Of a DNA stretch of 64,000 bases, positions 27,473 to 36,714 are shown piece by piece. Under the pieces are notes generated by a model. The model had not been told where the DNA came from. It saw only the letters and a program-made list of their open reading frames with translations, and searched no databases. The DNA comes from Pectinatus frisingensis (GTDB lineage Bacteria; Bacillota; Negativicutes; Selenomonadales; Selenomonadaceae). The stretch is taken from positions 63,145-127,144 of the forward strand of contig NZ_WIQU01000042.1 of the NCBI RefSeq assembly GCF_015732285.1. The letters run 5' to 3'. Numbering within the stretch: the stretch's first letter is position 1; each line of letters opens with the position of its first letter. The translations under genes and the position numbers were made by a program.

Positions 27473-28099
27473 ATGAAGGATATATCAAAAGCCACTATTG
27501 ATAGGTTACCGTTGTATTTGCGGACTTTGCGCGTTGCACAAGATGAAGGCCGTGATGTTATTTCATCGGAAGAACTTGGCCGCAGACTGGAAATTACCCC
27601 TGAACAAATTCGTAAGGATTTAGCTTCATTTGGTCAGTTTGGTAAAAAAGGTGTCGGTTATTATGTAAATGAATTGAAACACAGTGTTAATAATATATTG
27701 GGATTAGATAATCACTGGAATATAGCTATCATTGGCATAGGACATCTGGGATCGGCCTTGGCCAACTATCATAATTTCGTTTCTTTGGGATTTAATTTAG
27801 TAGCTCTTTTTGATAGTGATCCGACAGTGGTAGGGCGGACAGTTAATCATGTTAAAATAATGGATATCGATACATTGGAAGAAACTATAAAAGAATTGGA
27901 TATTCATATTGGCATAATTACCGTACCCGGGCAATTTGCCCAGGAAATAGCCAATCGCCTTGTAAAAGCAAAAATCAAGGGTATTTGGAATTTTGCCCCA
28001 ATAAAAATGAAAGTGCCCGATGGGATGCATATCGTGAATGAAGATTTATCGATAGGTTTATCCTGCTTATCATATCATATAACAAGAAAACCGCGTTGA
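27473..28099 (+). CDS. rex: Redox-sensing transcriptional repressor Rex
   Basis: 208 aa from the ATG at 27473 (AGGGAGGTG site, 6-nt spacing); a GTG 9 nt upstream is too close to the site. The N-terminal winged helix (residues 1-75) has the LGRRLEITPEQIRKDLASFGQFGKKG DNA-binding block in two pieces. The Rossmann domain has GIGHLG (88-93) for NADH. Rex represses fermentation and respiration genes until NADH rises. A Rex-like box lies 38 bp downstream in front of the propionate operon, making those genes its likely targets. Confidence 0.97.
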   Translation: MKDISKATIDRLPLYLRTLRVAQDEGRDVISSEELGRRLEITPEQIRKDLASFGQFGKKGVGYYVNELKHSVNNILGLDNHWNIAIIGIGHLGSALANYHNFVSLGFNLVALFDSDPTVVGRTVNHVKIMDIDTLEETIKELDIHIGIITVPGQFAQEIANRLVKAKIKGIWNFAPIKMKVPDGMHIVNEDLSIGLSCLSYHITRKPR

Positions 28100-28136
28100 A
28101 GGTGGTTATGGAATTTTTAGGGTGCTGTCAGCTATT

Positions 28137-28154
28137 ATGTAAAATTTTTCACAA
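28137..28154. promoter_or_regulatory. Rex-box-like operator ahead of the propionate operon
   Basis: ATGTAAAATTTTTCACAA matches the Rex consensus TTGTGAAnnnnTTCACAA with a perfect right half-site and two mismatches in the left half. It lies 37 bp upstream of the predicted -35, immediately after rex. Confidence 0.65.
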
Positions 28155-28190
28155 ATATACACAATAGAGGCTGTTTTTTGTCCAAATTGC

Positions 28191-28219
28191 TTGACGCCTT
28201 TGACAACAGGTGGTATTCT
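28191..28219 (+). promoter_or_regulatory. Predicted promoter of the propionate operon
   Basis: -35 TTGACG (28191-28196), 17-nt spacer, -10 TATTCT (28214-28219). It implies a leader of about 165 nt, with no riboswitch class recognised in it. Confidence 0.55.
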
Positions 28220-28392
28220 AACAGTTGTAGAAATGTGGTCGTTTTGTTGTGCAAATAGCTATAAATGAAGTACATCGTTATCATTTAGTTTAATTATAGT
28301 TATAAACGGCTATCAGACCATATACAGCGCTGTCAGTAGTTGATTTTCAACAGTGTAATTTGAGTTTTGATTTACGGGGAGGAGAATAATTA

Positions 28393-29895
28393 ATGATTGA
28401 CATTCTCGATCGAGTACGCAACAAGGATTTGCGGTCTAGGATCGTTAGTGCCGAGGAAGCTGCTGAGTATATTAAGCCAGGTATGAACGTGGCTACTAGT
28501 GGATTTACATCAGCAGGCTATACAAAGGCAGTTACTACAGCTTTAGCTAAGCGCATGGAAAAGGACCCTTTCAAGATTAATTTGTGGACTGGTGCTTCAA
28601 CTGGTTTGGAAGAAGATGGTGTTTTAGCCAAGGTGAATGGCATTGATAAACGTATGCCGTATCAGACTGATAAAGCACTGAGAAATCGTATTAATAGTGG
28701 AGATGTAGACTATCTTGACATGCATTTGAGTGAATCTGCTCAATTTGCCCGTTATGGTTATATGGGCGGAGACATTGATGTGGCAATTGTCGAAGCTTGC
28801 GCGATAACTAAAGAGGGAAATCTCATTCCCACGACTTCATTAGGCAATACGGCTTCTTACGTACAACAGGCCGATGTTGTAATAGTTGAGCTTAATGTAA
28901 CTCAGCCTTTGGAACTTGAAGGAATGCATGATGTGTATGTACCGCTTGACCCACCACATCGTTTACCTATTCCCATTGTAAAATGTGATGATCGTATAGG
29001 AACAACATATATACCGTGTAATCCCGCTAAAATAAAATATATAGTTCCTTGTGAAACCAAAGACCATACTCGTCCTTTGGGACAGATAGATGAAAATTCA
29101 CAAGTAATGTCGCGTCATATTCTTGATTTATTTGATAAGGAAATAAAGGCCGGGCGCATGCCTAAAAATTTATTACCGCTGCAATCAGGCGTTGGTAAAG
29201 TAGCTAATGCGGTCATACATGGTTTTGTGAAGTCCAATTTGGAAAATTTATCTGTTTATACTGAAGTGGTTCAAGATGGAATGTTTGACCTGATTGATGC
29301 CGGAAAATTGCTCATTGCCTCTGGTACTGCATTAGCACCATCACCAGAAGGTTTGGATCGTTTTTATAAAAATATCAAGGAATATAGAAAACATATTATA
29401 TTCCGTCCTGAAGAAATATCCAATAGTCCTGAAGTTGCTCGTCGCCTTGGCGTTATTGCAATGAATACAGCTATTGAATGTGATATTTACGGTAATGTAA
29501 ATTCAACTCATATCATGGGCTCAAAAATGATGAATGGGATCGGCGGTTCAGGCGATTTTGCCCGTAATGCTTATCTGACTATTTTCTGTACTGGTTCTAC
29601 TGCTAAAGATGGTAAGATATCGTCAATAGTTCCATTCTGTTCACATGTGGATCATACTGAACATGATGTTGATATAATAGTGACTGAACAAGGTTTAGCT
29701 GACTTACGCGGTCTTTCACCACGCAAACGGGCCAGAGAAATTATTGAAAAATGTGCGCATCCTGATTTCAAACCAATGCTGCTTGATTATTTTGAAAGAG
29801 CTGATGCGTCTACTAAGCATGCCCAAACGCCTCATTTGCTGAATGAAGCTTTGTCATGGCACCAAAAATTTCTTGAAACAGGATCAATGAAATAA
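28393..29895 (+). CDS. Succinate/propionyl-CoA-type CoA transferase
   Basis: 500 aa, acetyl-CoA hydrolase/transferase family, with a GGGGAGGAG site. The conserved block LPLQSGVGKVANAVI and the catalytic Glu in VYTEVVQDGM (glutamyl-CoA intermediate) are present, as is the C-terminal TEQGLADLRG. Placement at the head of the methylmalonyl-CoA genes indicates a propionyl-CoA:succinate (or acetyl-CoA:succinate) exchange that regenerates succinyl-CoA without ATP, as in Veillonella-type propionate formation. It is soluble and cytoplasmic. The pathway role is inferred from operon context. Confidence 0.92.
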   Translation: MIDILDRVRNKDLRSRIVSAEEAAEYIKPGMNVATSGFTSAGYTKAVTTALAKRMEKDPFKINLWTGASTGLEEDGVLAKVNGIDKRMPYQTDKALRNRINSGDVDYLDMHLSESAQFARYGYMGGDIDVAIVEACAITKEGNLIPTTSLGNTASYVQQADVVIVELNVTQPLELEGMHDVYVPLDPPHRLPIPIVKCDDRIGTTYIPCNPAKIKYIVPCETKDHTRPLGQIDENSQVMSRHILDLFDKEIKAGRMPKNLLPLQSGVGKVANAVIHGFVKSNLENLSVYTEVVQDGMFDLIDAGKLLIASGTALAPSPEGLDRFYKNIKEYRKHIIFRPEEISNSPEVARRLGVIAMNTAIECDIYGNVNSTHIMGSKMMNGIGGSGDFARNAYLTIFCTGSTAKDGKISSIVPFCSHVDHTEHDVDIIVTEQGLADLRGLSPRKRAREIIEKCAHPDFKPMLLDYFERADASTKHAQTPHLLNEALSWHQKFLETGSMK

Positions 29896-30008
29896 CAGTC
29901 TTTAGATAAATATATAAAAACTGATGATTTTAGTTTATAAATCGGATAACAGAAAAGTTTTTATAAATATATATCCGAATAAATAAAAATCCAGGAGGAA
30001 AAATAACT

Positions 30009-31661
30009 ATGAGTACTGAAAAAGAAAAGATTCAAGCTGAATTAGACGCCTATAATGCCAGCGTAGAAAAAGCAACTGCAAAATTTCCGGAACGCGCGCA
30101 TTTACCTGAACAACGCCTTTACACACCACTTGATATAAAAGATACTGATTACGCTGATGATATCAGCTTTCCTGGTGTATATCCTTATACTCGTGGTGTT
30201 CAGCCGACGATGTATCGCGGTCGTTTCTGGACTATGCGTATGTATGCCGGATTTTCTACTGCTGAAGAATCAAATAAACGCTATCGCTATTTGATTGAAT
30301 CAGGTGCTTCGGGACTTTCATGCGCATTTGATTTACCTACACAGATAGGTTATGATTCCGATGATCCTATTTCTGAAGGTGAAGTAGGTAAAGTCGGTGT
30401 TGCTATCGACTCTTTGGCTGATATGGAAGTTTTGTTTGATAAAATTGATCTTGGTAAAGTGTCAACATCAATGACAATTAATGCACCAGCATCAGTACTT
30501 TTGGCTATGTACATTGCTGTTGGTGAAAAACAAGGTGTAAGTCCTGATCAACTCAAAGGTACAATCCAAAATGATATATTAAAAGAATATTCGGCCCGTG
30601 GAACATATATTTTCCCACCACGTCCTTCCATGCGTCTTATTACTAATATTTTTGAATATTGTTCGAAAAATGTACCGAAATGGAATACAATTTCTATTTC
30701 CGGTTACCATATTCGTGAAGCAGGTTCAACAGCATCCCAGGAAATTGCTTTTACTATCAGCGATGGCATAGCTTATGTTGAAGCCGCCATAAAAGCAGGT
30801 CTTGATGTTGACGCTTTTGCCGGTCGTTTGTCCTTCTTCTGGAATGCCCATAATAATCTTCTTGAAGAAGTTGCTAAATTCCGTGCTTCGCGCCGCATCT
30901 GGGCAAAAGTCATGAAAGAACGTTTCCATGCAAAAAAAGAAAAATCAATGAAATTGCGTTTCCATACACAGACAGCAGGATCCATGCTCACTGCACAACA
31001 GCCAAACAATAATATTGTCCGTGTTGCTTTGCAGACAGCTGCTGCCGTGATGGGTGGTACACAATCATTGCATACCAATTCCCGTGATGAAGCATTGGCA
31101 CTGCCAACGGAAGAATCAGTTATGGTTGCTCTTCGCACGCAGCAGATTGTTGCATATGAAAGTGGTTTAGCTGATGTTATTGATCCGTTAGCTGGTTCAT
31201 ATTATGTTGAAGCAATGACTAATAAAATTGAAGCAGAAGCGTGGGATTACATCAAGAAAATTGATGAAATCGGCGGTGCTGTTTCGGCTATCGAACAAGG
31301 TTATATTCAAAAAGAAATCCAGGACAGCGCTTACAAATGGCAGATGGATGTTGAATCTGGTGCCAAAACTATCGTCGGAGTCAATAAATTCCAGGTTGAA
31401 GAAAAACCTGTTGAAGGTCTCTTAAGAGTAGATGCTTCTGTAGGTGAAAAGCAAAAAGGCAAATTGGCTGCAATGAAAGCAAAACGTGATAATGATGCTG
31501 TTAAAAAGGCACTTGCTGATTTGGAAGCTGCTTGTGACGATACGAATGAAAATCTTATGCCTCATATTCTCAATGCAGTTCGAGTTTACGCTACTTTAGG
31601 TGAAATCTGCGGCGTAATGCGTAAAGTATTCGGTGAATACGAAGCACATACAAACTTATAA
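30009..31661 (+). CDS. Methylmalonyl-CoA mutase, catalytic (large) subunit
   Basis: 550 aa, AGGAGG site. It contains only the TIM-barrel substrate domain: the N-terminal [21 protein letters not shown] block, [17 protein letters not shown] and [10 protein letters not shown] are the mutase signatures (Tyr and His residues in the active site). The B12-binding domain is supplied by the separate downstream gene, as in archaeal and isobutyryl-type two-part mutases. It interconverts succinyl-CoA and (R)-methylmalonyl-CoA using adenosylcobalamin. The next gene follows after about 23 nt. Confidence 0.96.
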   Translation: MSTEKEKIQAELDAYNASVEKATAKFPERAHLPEQRLYTPLDIKDTDYADDISFPGVYPYTRGVQPTMYRGRFWTMRMYAGFSTAEESNKRYRYLIESGASGLSCAFDLPTQIGYDSDDPISEGEVGKVGVAIDSLADMEVLFDKIDLGKVSTSMTINAPASVLLAMYIAVGEKQGVSPDQLKGTIQNDILKEYSARGTYIFPPRPSMRLITNIFEYCSKNVPKWNTISISGYHIREAGSTASQEIAFTISDGIAYVEAAIKAGLDVDAFAGRLSFFWNAHNNLLEEVAKFRASRRIWAKVMKERFHAKKEKSMKLRFHTQTAGSMLTAQQPNNNIVRVALQTAAAVMGGTQSLHTNSRDEALALPTEESVMVALRTQQIVAYESGLADVIDPLAGSYYVEAMTNKIEAEAWDYIKKIDEIGGAVSAIEQGYIQKEIQDSAYKWQMDVESGAKTIVGVNKFQVEEKPVEGLLRVDASVGEKQKGKLAAMKAKRDNDAVKKALADLEAACDDTNENLMPHILNAVRVYATLGEICGVMRKVFGEYEAHTNL

Positions 31662-31684
31662 TATAGAGATTGTCGGAGGGAATA

Positions 31685-32083
31685 ATGATGGAAAAACATA
31701 TAAGAGTATTAGTTGCAAAACCTGGACTTGACGGACATGATCGTGGTGCAAAAGTAGTAGCGCGGGCGCTGCGTGATGCCGGTTTTGAAGTTATTTATAC
31801 AGGACTTCGCCAGACACCTGAACAAATTGCTGAAGCTGCTCTGCAGGAAGACGTCGATGTTGTTGCTATGAGTATTTTGTCAGGCGCACATCCGCATCTT
31901 TTCCCAAAAGTAGTTGAACTTGTCCGTGCTAACGGCATGAAAGATACACTGATTATCGGCGGTGGTGTAATTCCGGAAGGTGATATACCGGCTTTGAAAA
32001 AGGCTGGCATCGCTGAAGTATTTACCCCTGGCACGCCGACCGGAGATATTGTAGAGTTTATTAAAACACACGTGAAAAAATAA
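31685..32083 (+). CDS. Methylmalonyl-CoA mutase, B12-binding (small) subunit
   Basis: 132 aa from the ATG at 31685, following GGAGGG; a second ATG lies directly after. The base-off/His-on cobalamin motif DGHDRG has the Co-coordinating His18. SILSGAH and the GGGVIPEGD glycine block complete the flavodoxin-like domain. It pairs with the large subunit upstream. An upstream in-frame TTG at 31670 would overlap the ribosome-binding site and is rejected. Confidence 0.97.
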   Translation: MMEKHIRVLVAKPGLDGHDRGAKVVARALRDAGFEVIYTGLRQTPEQIAEAALQEDVDVVAMSILSGAHPHLFPKVVELVRANGMKDTLIIGGGVIPEGDIPALKKAGIAEVFTPGTPTGDIVEFIKTHVKK

Positions 32084-32094
32084 TAGTGTGTCGT

Positions 32095-32125
32095 CTTGCC
32101 CTCTTGCCCATTAGGAGAGGGCAAG
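32095..32125 (+). promoter_or_regulatory. Hairpin covering the meaB ribosome-binding site
   Basis: CTTGCCCTCT (32095-32104) pairs perfectly with AGAGGGCAAG (32116-32125), leaving an 11-nt loop. The right arm contains most of the purine-rich ribosome-binding site and ends directly at the meaB ATG (32126), so folding would hide the start. Confidence 0.7.
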
Positions 32126-33094
32126 ATGTTTATATCAAAGGTGGTGTTAGGTATAGATACGGTAAAGGAACTTTTAACCGGGTCGCGCTTGGCGTTATCT
32201 CGGACAATAACGGCGATAGAAAATGAATATGAAGAAGCTTCGGCAATTATGAGAGAGCTTTATCCTCATACAGGACATGCATTTGTTCTTGGTATTACAG
32301 GTCCTCCTGGTGCTGGAAAATCGACCTTGACTGACAAGCTTGCCCGTGAATATAGAAAAATGGGGAAAACAGTTGGCATTATTGCGGTTGATCCGACAAG
32401 CCCGTTTTCCGGTGGTGCTATATTGGGTGATCGAATTAGAATGAATGGGCTCACTTTGGATAAGGGGGTTTTCATTCGCAGTATGGGAACTCGTGGCAGC
32501 CTGGGCGGTTTATCCCATAAAACCGCTGATGCTGTGAAAGCTCTTGATGCTTTTGGTAAAGATATTATTTTTGTGGAAACAGTTGGAGTAGGACAATCAG
32601 AAGTCGATATTGTAAAGGCTGCTGATACTACGATGGTAGTACTCATACCAGGCATGGGAGATGATATCCAGGCGATAAAAGCGGGCATACTGGAAATTGG
32701 AGATGTATTTGCCATCAATAAGGCTGATCATGAAGGTGCTGATAAGCTGCAGGCTGAACTTAATATGATGCTTGATCTTGATGGCAGCATGCTTGAATGG
32801 CGTCCACCGATTCAAAAAGTAATTGCTAATCAAGGTGAAGGCATCAATGAACTGATAGCGTTAATTGATAAGCATTATACACATATAAAAGAAACAGGAT
32901 TGTTAGTGCGGCGGCGTCATGAAAGAATCAGGACAGAGCTTTTGGAGCTTCTTAAATCATCCATTGGCAGCTATATAACTAAAAATATAGTAGATAGCGG
33001 CAGACTGGATAATTACTTAAGTGATATCGAATTGCGAAAAAACGATCCGTATACCATCGTTCGTGAATTACTGAACGAGTTGTTAAAAAAATGA
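32126..33094 (+). CDS. meaB: MeaB/ArgK-type G-protein chaperone of methylmalonyl-CoA mutase
   Basis: 322 aa from the ATG at 32126. Walker A is GPPGAGKST (59-67), with switch residues ETVGVGQSE and the base motif NKAD. MeaB is a GTPase that guards loading and reactivation of adenosylcobalamin in the mutase. The C-terminal helices dimerise. It sits between the mutase and epimerase genes, as expected. Its start is inside a stable hairpin, so translation may be kept lower than that of the mutase subunits. An upstream TTG at 32096 would start inside the stem and is unlikely. Confidence 0.97.
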   Translation: MFISKVVLGIDTVKELLTGSRLALSRTITAIENEYEEASAIMRELYPHTGHAFVLGITGPPGAGKSTLTDKLAREYRKMGKTVGIIAVDPTSPFSGGAILGDRIRMNGLTLDKGVFIRSMGTRGSLGGLSHKTADAVKALDAFGKDIIFVETVGVGQSEVDIVKAADTTMVVLIPGMGDDIQAIKAGILEIGDVFAINKADHEGADKLQAELNMMLDLDGSMLEWRPPIQKVIANQGEGINELIALIDKHYTHIKETGLLVRRRHERIRTELLELLKSSIGSYITKNIVDSGRLDNYLSDIELRKNDPYTIVRELLNELLKK

Positions 33095-33119
33095 GTTAAG
33101 TTTACTGGAGGTCATTTTA

Positions 33120-33533
33120 ATGTTTAAAGTTGAATGCGTTGATCATATTGGTATAGCTGTGCCAAACTTAGAAACAGCAAAGAAATTTTATACTGATGTG
33201 CTTGGTTTGAAATGCACCGGTGAAGAAGAAGTAGCTGAACAAAAAGTAAAAACTGCATTTATTCCAACAGGAGAAGCTGAAATAGAACTTTTGGAATCTA
33301 CAGCTCCAGATGGCCCAATTGCTAAGTTTATAGAAAAAAATGGTGGCCGTCAGGGTATTCAGCATATTGCGCTTCGTGTAGATAATATTGAAAAGGCTAT
33401 TGCCGACCTTAAAGCTAAGGGTGTTCGCATGATTGATGAAAAACCCCGCTATGGTGCAGGTGGTTCATCTATCGCTTTTATTCATCCTAAAGCCAGTGGC
33501 GTTTTACTTGAACTTTGTCAGCGCAAAGGTTGA
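33120..33533 (+). CDS. mce: Methylmalonyl-CoA epimerase
   Basis: 137 aa, GGAGG site. This is a vicinal-oxygen-chelate fold of two beta-alpha-beta-beta-beta repeats. Metal ligands are suggested by His9 (VDHIGIAV), the mid-chain QHIALRV and the final Glu in LLELCQ, with catalytic Glu positions in the same set. It converts (R)- to (S)-methylmalonyl-CoA, the form taken by the decarboxylase encoded next. Length is typical. Confidence 0.97.
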   Translation: MFKVECVDHIGIAVPNLETAKKFYTDVLGLKCTGEEEVAEQKVKTAFIPTGEAEIELLESTAPDGPIAKFIEKNGGRQGIQHIALRVDNIEKAIADLKAKGVRMIDEKPRYGAGGSSIAFIHPKASGVLLELCQRKG

Positions 33534-33623
33534 TTTTATTATAGCAATACACACTATTTTGTGATTAATATAAGTAAGTGCCTGATAATATGGCATAATT
33601 GAGTAATTAAAGGAGGTATAATT

Positions 33624-35152
33624 TTGGCCACAGTTCAAGAAAGAATCGACCTCATGAATGCTAAAAAAGAACATATCATGCAGGGCGGCGGTCCAAAACG
33701 TATTGAAAAGCAGCATGCTAAAGGCAAAATGACAGCCCGCGAACGTATAAATCTTTTGTTCGATGAAGGGACTTTTGTCGAATTAGATCAGTTTGTAAAA
33801 CATCGCTGCACTAATTTCGGGCAGGAAAAGAAAGATCTGCCGGGTGAAGGTGTTGTTACAGGGTATGGTACTATTGATGGGCGCTTAGTATATGCTTTTG
33901 CTGAAGATTTTACCGTTGAAGGTGGATCACTTGGTGAAATGCATGCAAAGAAGATTTGGAAAGTACAAGATCTTGCTATAAAAATGGGTGCACCATTTAT
34001 TGGTATTAATGACTCGGGTGGTGCACGTATACAAGAAGCCGTGGATGCTTTAAGCGGATATGGTGGAATCTTCCTCAGAAATACAATGGCTTCAGGTGTA
34101 ATCCCACAGATTTCTGTAATCATGGGACCATGTGCTGGTGGTGCTGTATATTCACCAGCTTTGACTGATTTTGTCTTTATGGTAAAAAAGACCAGCCAAA
34201 TGTTTATAACCGGTCCTGCCGTAATAAAGTCGGTAACTGCTGAAGAAGTAACTGCTGAACAGCTCGGCGGGGCTATGACTCATAATACCACATCTGGTGT
34301 AGCTCATTTTGCCGCTGAAAATGAACAGGACTGTATAAACCAGATTCGTTATCTGCTCAGTTTTCTGCCGAGTAATAATATGGATGATGCTCCGACGGTT
34401 GATACGGGAGATGATCCATCCCGCATGGATGAATCTTTAGATACAGTTGTTCCGGATAATCCTAATATGCCATATGATATGAAGGATGTAATCCGCTCAT
34501 TGGTGGATAATGGTGAATTCTATGAATCACAGGCACATTATGCAAAAAATATTATAACCTGTTTTGCTCATTTTGATGGGCGCAGCGTTGGCATAATAGC
34601 CAATCAGCCAAATGTTATGGCAGGAGTCTTGATATTAATGCATCAGATAAATCAGCAAGATTTATTCGTTTTTGTGATGCGTTCAATCTTCCTATTGTAA
34701 ATTTAGTTGACGTACCGGGCTTTTTACCAGGAACTGACCAAGAATACGGCGGAATCATTCGCCATGGTGCAAAAATGCTTTATGCATACAGCGAAGCCAC
34801 AGTTCCAAAGGTAACCGTCATTACACGTAAAGCATATGGTGGATCTTACCTCGCCATGTGTTCGCGTGACTTAGGTGCAGATCAGGTAATGGCATGGCCA
34901 ACAGCTGAAATAGCTGTTATGGGACCGGCTGGTGCTGCTAATATCATTTTCCGCAGGGATCCTGACGTCAAGCAAAAAACAGCTGAATATATTGAAGAAT
35001 TTGCTACACCATATAAGGCAGCTGAACGTGGTTATGTCGATATGGTTATTGAACCATCAGAAACGAGACCGCGCATTATTACTGCGTTAAACATGCTTGC
35101 TAGCAAATGTGAAAGCCGTCCGGCTAAAAAACATGGCAATGTACCATTATAA
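33624..35152 (+). pseudogene. mmdA: Methylmalonyl-CoA decarboxylase alpha subunit (carboxyltransferase), frameshifted
   Basis: Start TTG at 33624 with an AGGAGG site. The frame runs correctly to about 34631 (…QPNVMAGVL) and then shifts. The expected continuation [16 protein letters not shown] is read one base out of phase, and the normal C-terminus resumes to 35152 ([14 protein letters not shown]). One missing G in TTG(G)ATATTAATG explains it, and restoring it gives 509 aa, the normal length. MmdA moves the carboxyl group from (S)-methylmalonyl-CoA to biotin. Because the rest is well conserved and the gene is central to the pathway, a sequencing error or very recent mutation is likely. Confidence 0.9.
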
Positions 35153-35170
35153 TAAAAGGATGTGCGATTG

Positions 35171-35314
35171 ATGGAAAAGAATAGTAAGGTAAGTGAAGAA
35201 ATCGTTGCGGTAATAACCGCAGCAATTGAAGCAGCTACTGGACAGAAAGTCAGAGCGATAAGTATTAAGCGCAGTGACATCTGGACTATGGCAGGGCGTC
35301 GGGCAGCTGTCTGA
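35171..35314 (+). CDS. mmdE: Small methylmalonyl-CoA decarboxylase epsilon-like subunit (MmdE/OadG C-terminal type)
   Basis: 47 aa: MEKNSKVSEEIVAVITAAIE, then residues 21-47 ending WTMAGRRAAV. AAAGGA lies about 10 nt upstream of the ATG. The pattern EEIVAVITAAIEAATG...IKRSDIWTMAGR resembles the C-terminal tail of OadG/MmdD subunits and the free epsilon chain of Veillonella methylmalonyl-CoA decarboxylase, which stabilises the complex. There is no membrane segment. It lies between the alpha and biotin-carrier genes, as in Veillonella-like operons. The delta (membrane anchor) and beta (Na+ pump) genes are absent from this operon. Confidence 0.75.
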   Translation: MEKNSKVSEEIVAVITAAIEAATGQKVRAISIKRSDIWTMAGRRAAV

Positions 35315-35363
35315 CTGCTTAATATTATAAAAAAGAAATCTACATTTTATGGGGGAATATCTT

Positions 35364-35744
35364 GTGAAAAAGTTTAATATTACTGTAAATGGCGCTTCTT
35401 ATGAAGTTGAAGTTGAAGAAGTTAAAAATACAGCAGCATCTGCTCCTAAAGCAGTTGCTGCACCGGCAGCTCCAGCGGCAGCACCTGCTCCTAAAGCAGC
35501 AGCTCCGGCTCCGGCAGCAGCTCCGGCAGGTGGAACTACAATAGCAGCTCCAATGCCAGGTAAAATCGTTAAAGTTATGGCTTCAGTAGGTCAGATTGTA
35601 AAAGCCGGCGATGTTGTTCTCATTCTCGAAGCTATGAAAATGCAGAATGAAATAACTGCACCGTCTGCAGGTACAGTGAAAGCTGTAAATGTTGAATCAG
35701 GACAAAGTGTAAAAGTTGGCGAACCAATGGTAGTACTTGGCTGA
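35364..35744 (+). CDS. mmdC: Biotin carrier subunit of methylmalonyl-CoA decarboxylase
   Basis: 126 aa from the GTG at 35364, with GGGGGA 8 nt upstream; the ATG at 35349 lies inside that site. Residues 1-20 form a short N-terminal beta segment, about 25-57 form an Ala/Pro-rich flexible linker, and 58-126 are the biotinyl domain with biotinylated Lys92 in EAMKM. It shuttles CO2 from the alpha subunit to the membrane decarboxylase. It is the last gene of the operon, followed by a strong terminator. Confidence 0.95.
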   Translation: MKKFNITVNGASYEVEVEEVKNTAASAPKAVAAPAAPAAAPAPKAAAPAPAAAPAGGTTIAAPMPGKIVKVMASVGQIVKAGDVVLILEAMKMQNEITAPSAGTVKAVNVESGQSVKVGEPMVVLG

Positions 35745-35768
35745 TTAGGTTAAATTACCAGATATGAT

Positions 35769-35820
35769 AGGAACTTCTGTACCGGGAAAATTTCCTTGGG
35801 TACAGAAGTTCCTATTTTTT
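35769..35820 (+). terminator. Terminator of the propionate operon
   Basis: A 15-bp perfect stem (AGGAACTTCTGTACC, 35769-35783, with 35799-35813), 15-nt loop and a T6 run. Confidence 0.93.
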
Positions 35821-35939
35821 ATAATTAGAAGTTATGATAAATATATAATACATTTTAAGACAATCAGACGTATCTGTGACGAAATTTTATGTAAAAAAAT
35901 CAGTAAATGATATATAATAATATAAGGGAGGATATTATT

Positions 35940-36128
35940 ATGGAAAATACAAATGAACTTGATTTTACCTGTGGTTTATCTGATGATGAACTTACGGTCA
36001 GATTTCGGGAAGCAGTACGTATTGGTAATGAAATAAAGAAAATAAAAGGTCAACCCATTGCAAAATATGACCATGAGAAGAATGTACCTTATATCGAGTA
36101 CCCTGATGGAAGAAAAGAATATGCTTAA
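35940..36128 (+). CDS. Putative antitoxin upstream of a zeta-like toxin
   Basis: 62 aa from the ATG at 35940 with AAGGGAGG upstream. It is small and acidic-to-mixed (LSDDELTVRFREAVRIGNEI... and a closing YPDGRKEY), with no domain I can name. It overlaps the next gene by 8 nt. Size, order and overlap with a P-loop zeta-type kinase suggest an antitoxin that binds and blocks the toxin, as epsilon does for zeta. This is inference from context. It has its own leader after the strong terminator of the propionate operon. Confidence 0.6.
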   Translation: MENTNELDFTCGLSDDELTVRFREAVRIGNEIKKIKGQPIAKYDHEKNVPYIEYPDGRKEYA

Positions 36129-36693
36129 AAAACCTGAAATAATAGTAGTGGCAGGGCCTAATGGCAGTGGTAAGAGCACTGTTATACAAATGGTCAATAT
36201 AATACAGCCTTATATAAATGCCGATGATATAAAAGCGGCTTTGCAGTGTACTGCACTGCAGGCAGCGCAAAAAGCTGAAAAATTGAGGAATACATTAATA
36301 AACCGTCAGATGAGTTTCACCTTTGAAACGGTATTATCAACGTCAAGAAATATAGAACTTTTAAAACGGGCAAGAAAAGCAGGATTTTTTATACGCTGCA
36401 TATATGTGCTTACTATCGACCCACAAATTAATATCATACGGGTGCGTGTGCGTAAGGCAGCCGGTGGACATGATGTTCCGCAGGATAAAATCATCAGCCG
36501 TTACAAAAAGGCATTAGCACAAATACCGCAGTTACTAGAGGTATGCGATATTTGTCATATTTATGATAATTCTGATGAAATTCCGTTTCGTATTTTCAAA
36601 AAACGAAAAGATGAATATTTTTATTGGGAAGATTCATTTTGGAATAAAAATAAAATAGAAAAATTAATCAATAATAAATCCTGCTGCAACTGA
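36121..36693 (+). CDS. Zeta-toxin-like P-loop kinase
   Basis: 190 aa from the ATG at 36121. Walker A is GPNGSGKST (12-20). Conserved INADDI (about 40-45) and the FETVLSTSRN segment are typical of zeta/UDP-GlcNAc kinase-like toxins, as is the long helical region with YIRC-type strands and RVRKAAGGHDVP. Zeta toxins phosphorylate UDP-N-acetylglucosamine and block cell-wall synthesis. Short P-loop kinases of this sort may have other substrates. Its translation is coupled to the antitoxin-like gene by an 8-nt overlap. Confidence 0.78.
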   Translation: MLKKPEIIVVAGPNGSGKSTVIQMVNIIQPYINADDIKAALQCTALQAAQKAEKLRNTLINRQMSFTFETVLSTSRNIELLKRARKAGFFIRCIYVLTIDPQINIIRVRVRKAAGGHDVPQDKIISRYKKALAQIPQLLEVCDICHIYDNSDEIPFRIFKKRKDEYFYWEDSFWNKNKIEKLINNKSCCN

Positions 36694-36714
36694 TATCAGC
36701 CGCAGCAGGATTTT
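36676..36714. terminator. Terminator overlapping the zeta-like gene end
   Basis: AAATCCTGCTGC (36676-36687) pairs with GCAGCAGGATTT (36702-36713). The toxin stop codon lies in the loop and the convergent phospholipase-D-type gene ends at the other side. Short A/T tails on both strands make it bidirectional. Confidence 0.8.

Noticed and set aside
34617-34640. Programmed frameshift in mmdA
   Set aside because: No slippery heptamer or stimulatory structure is seen; a single-base loss is simpler.
35439-35537. Ala/Pro-rich repeat in mmdC
   Set aside because: It is the normal flexible linker of biotin carrier proteins.
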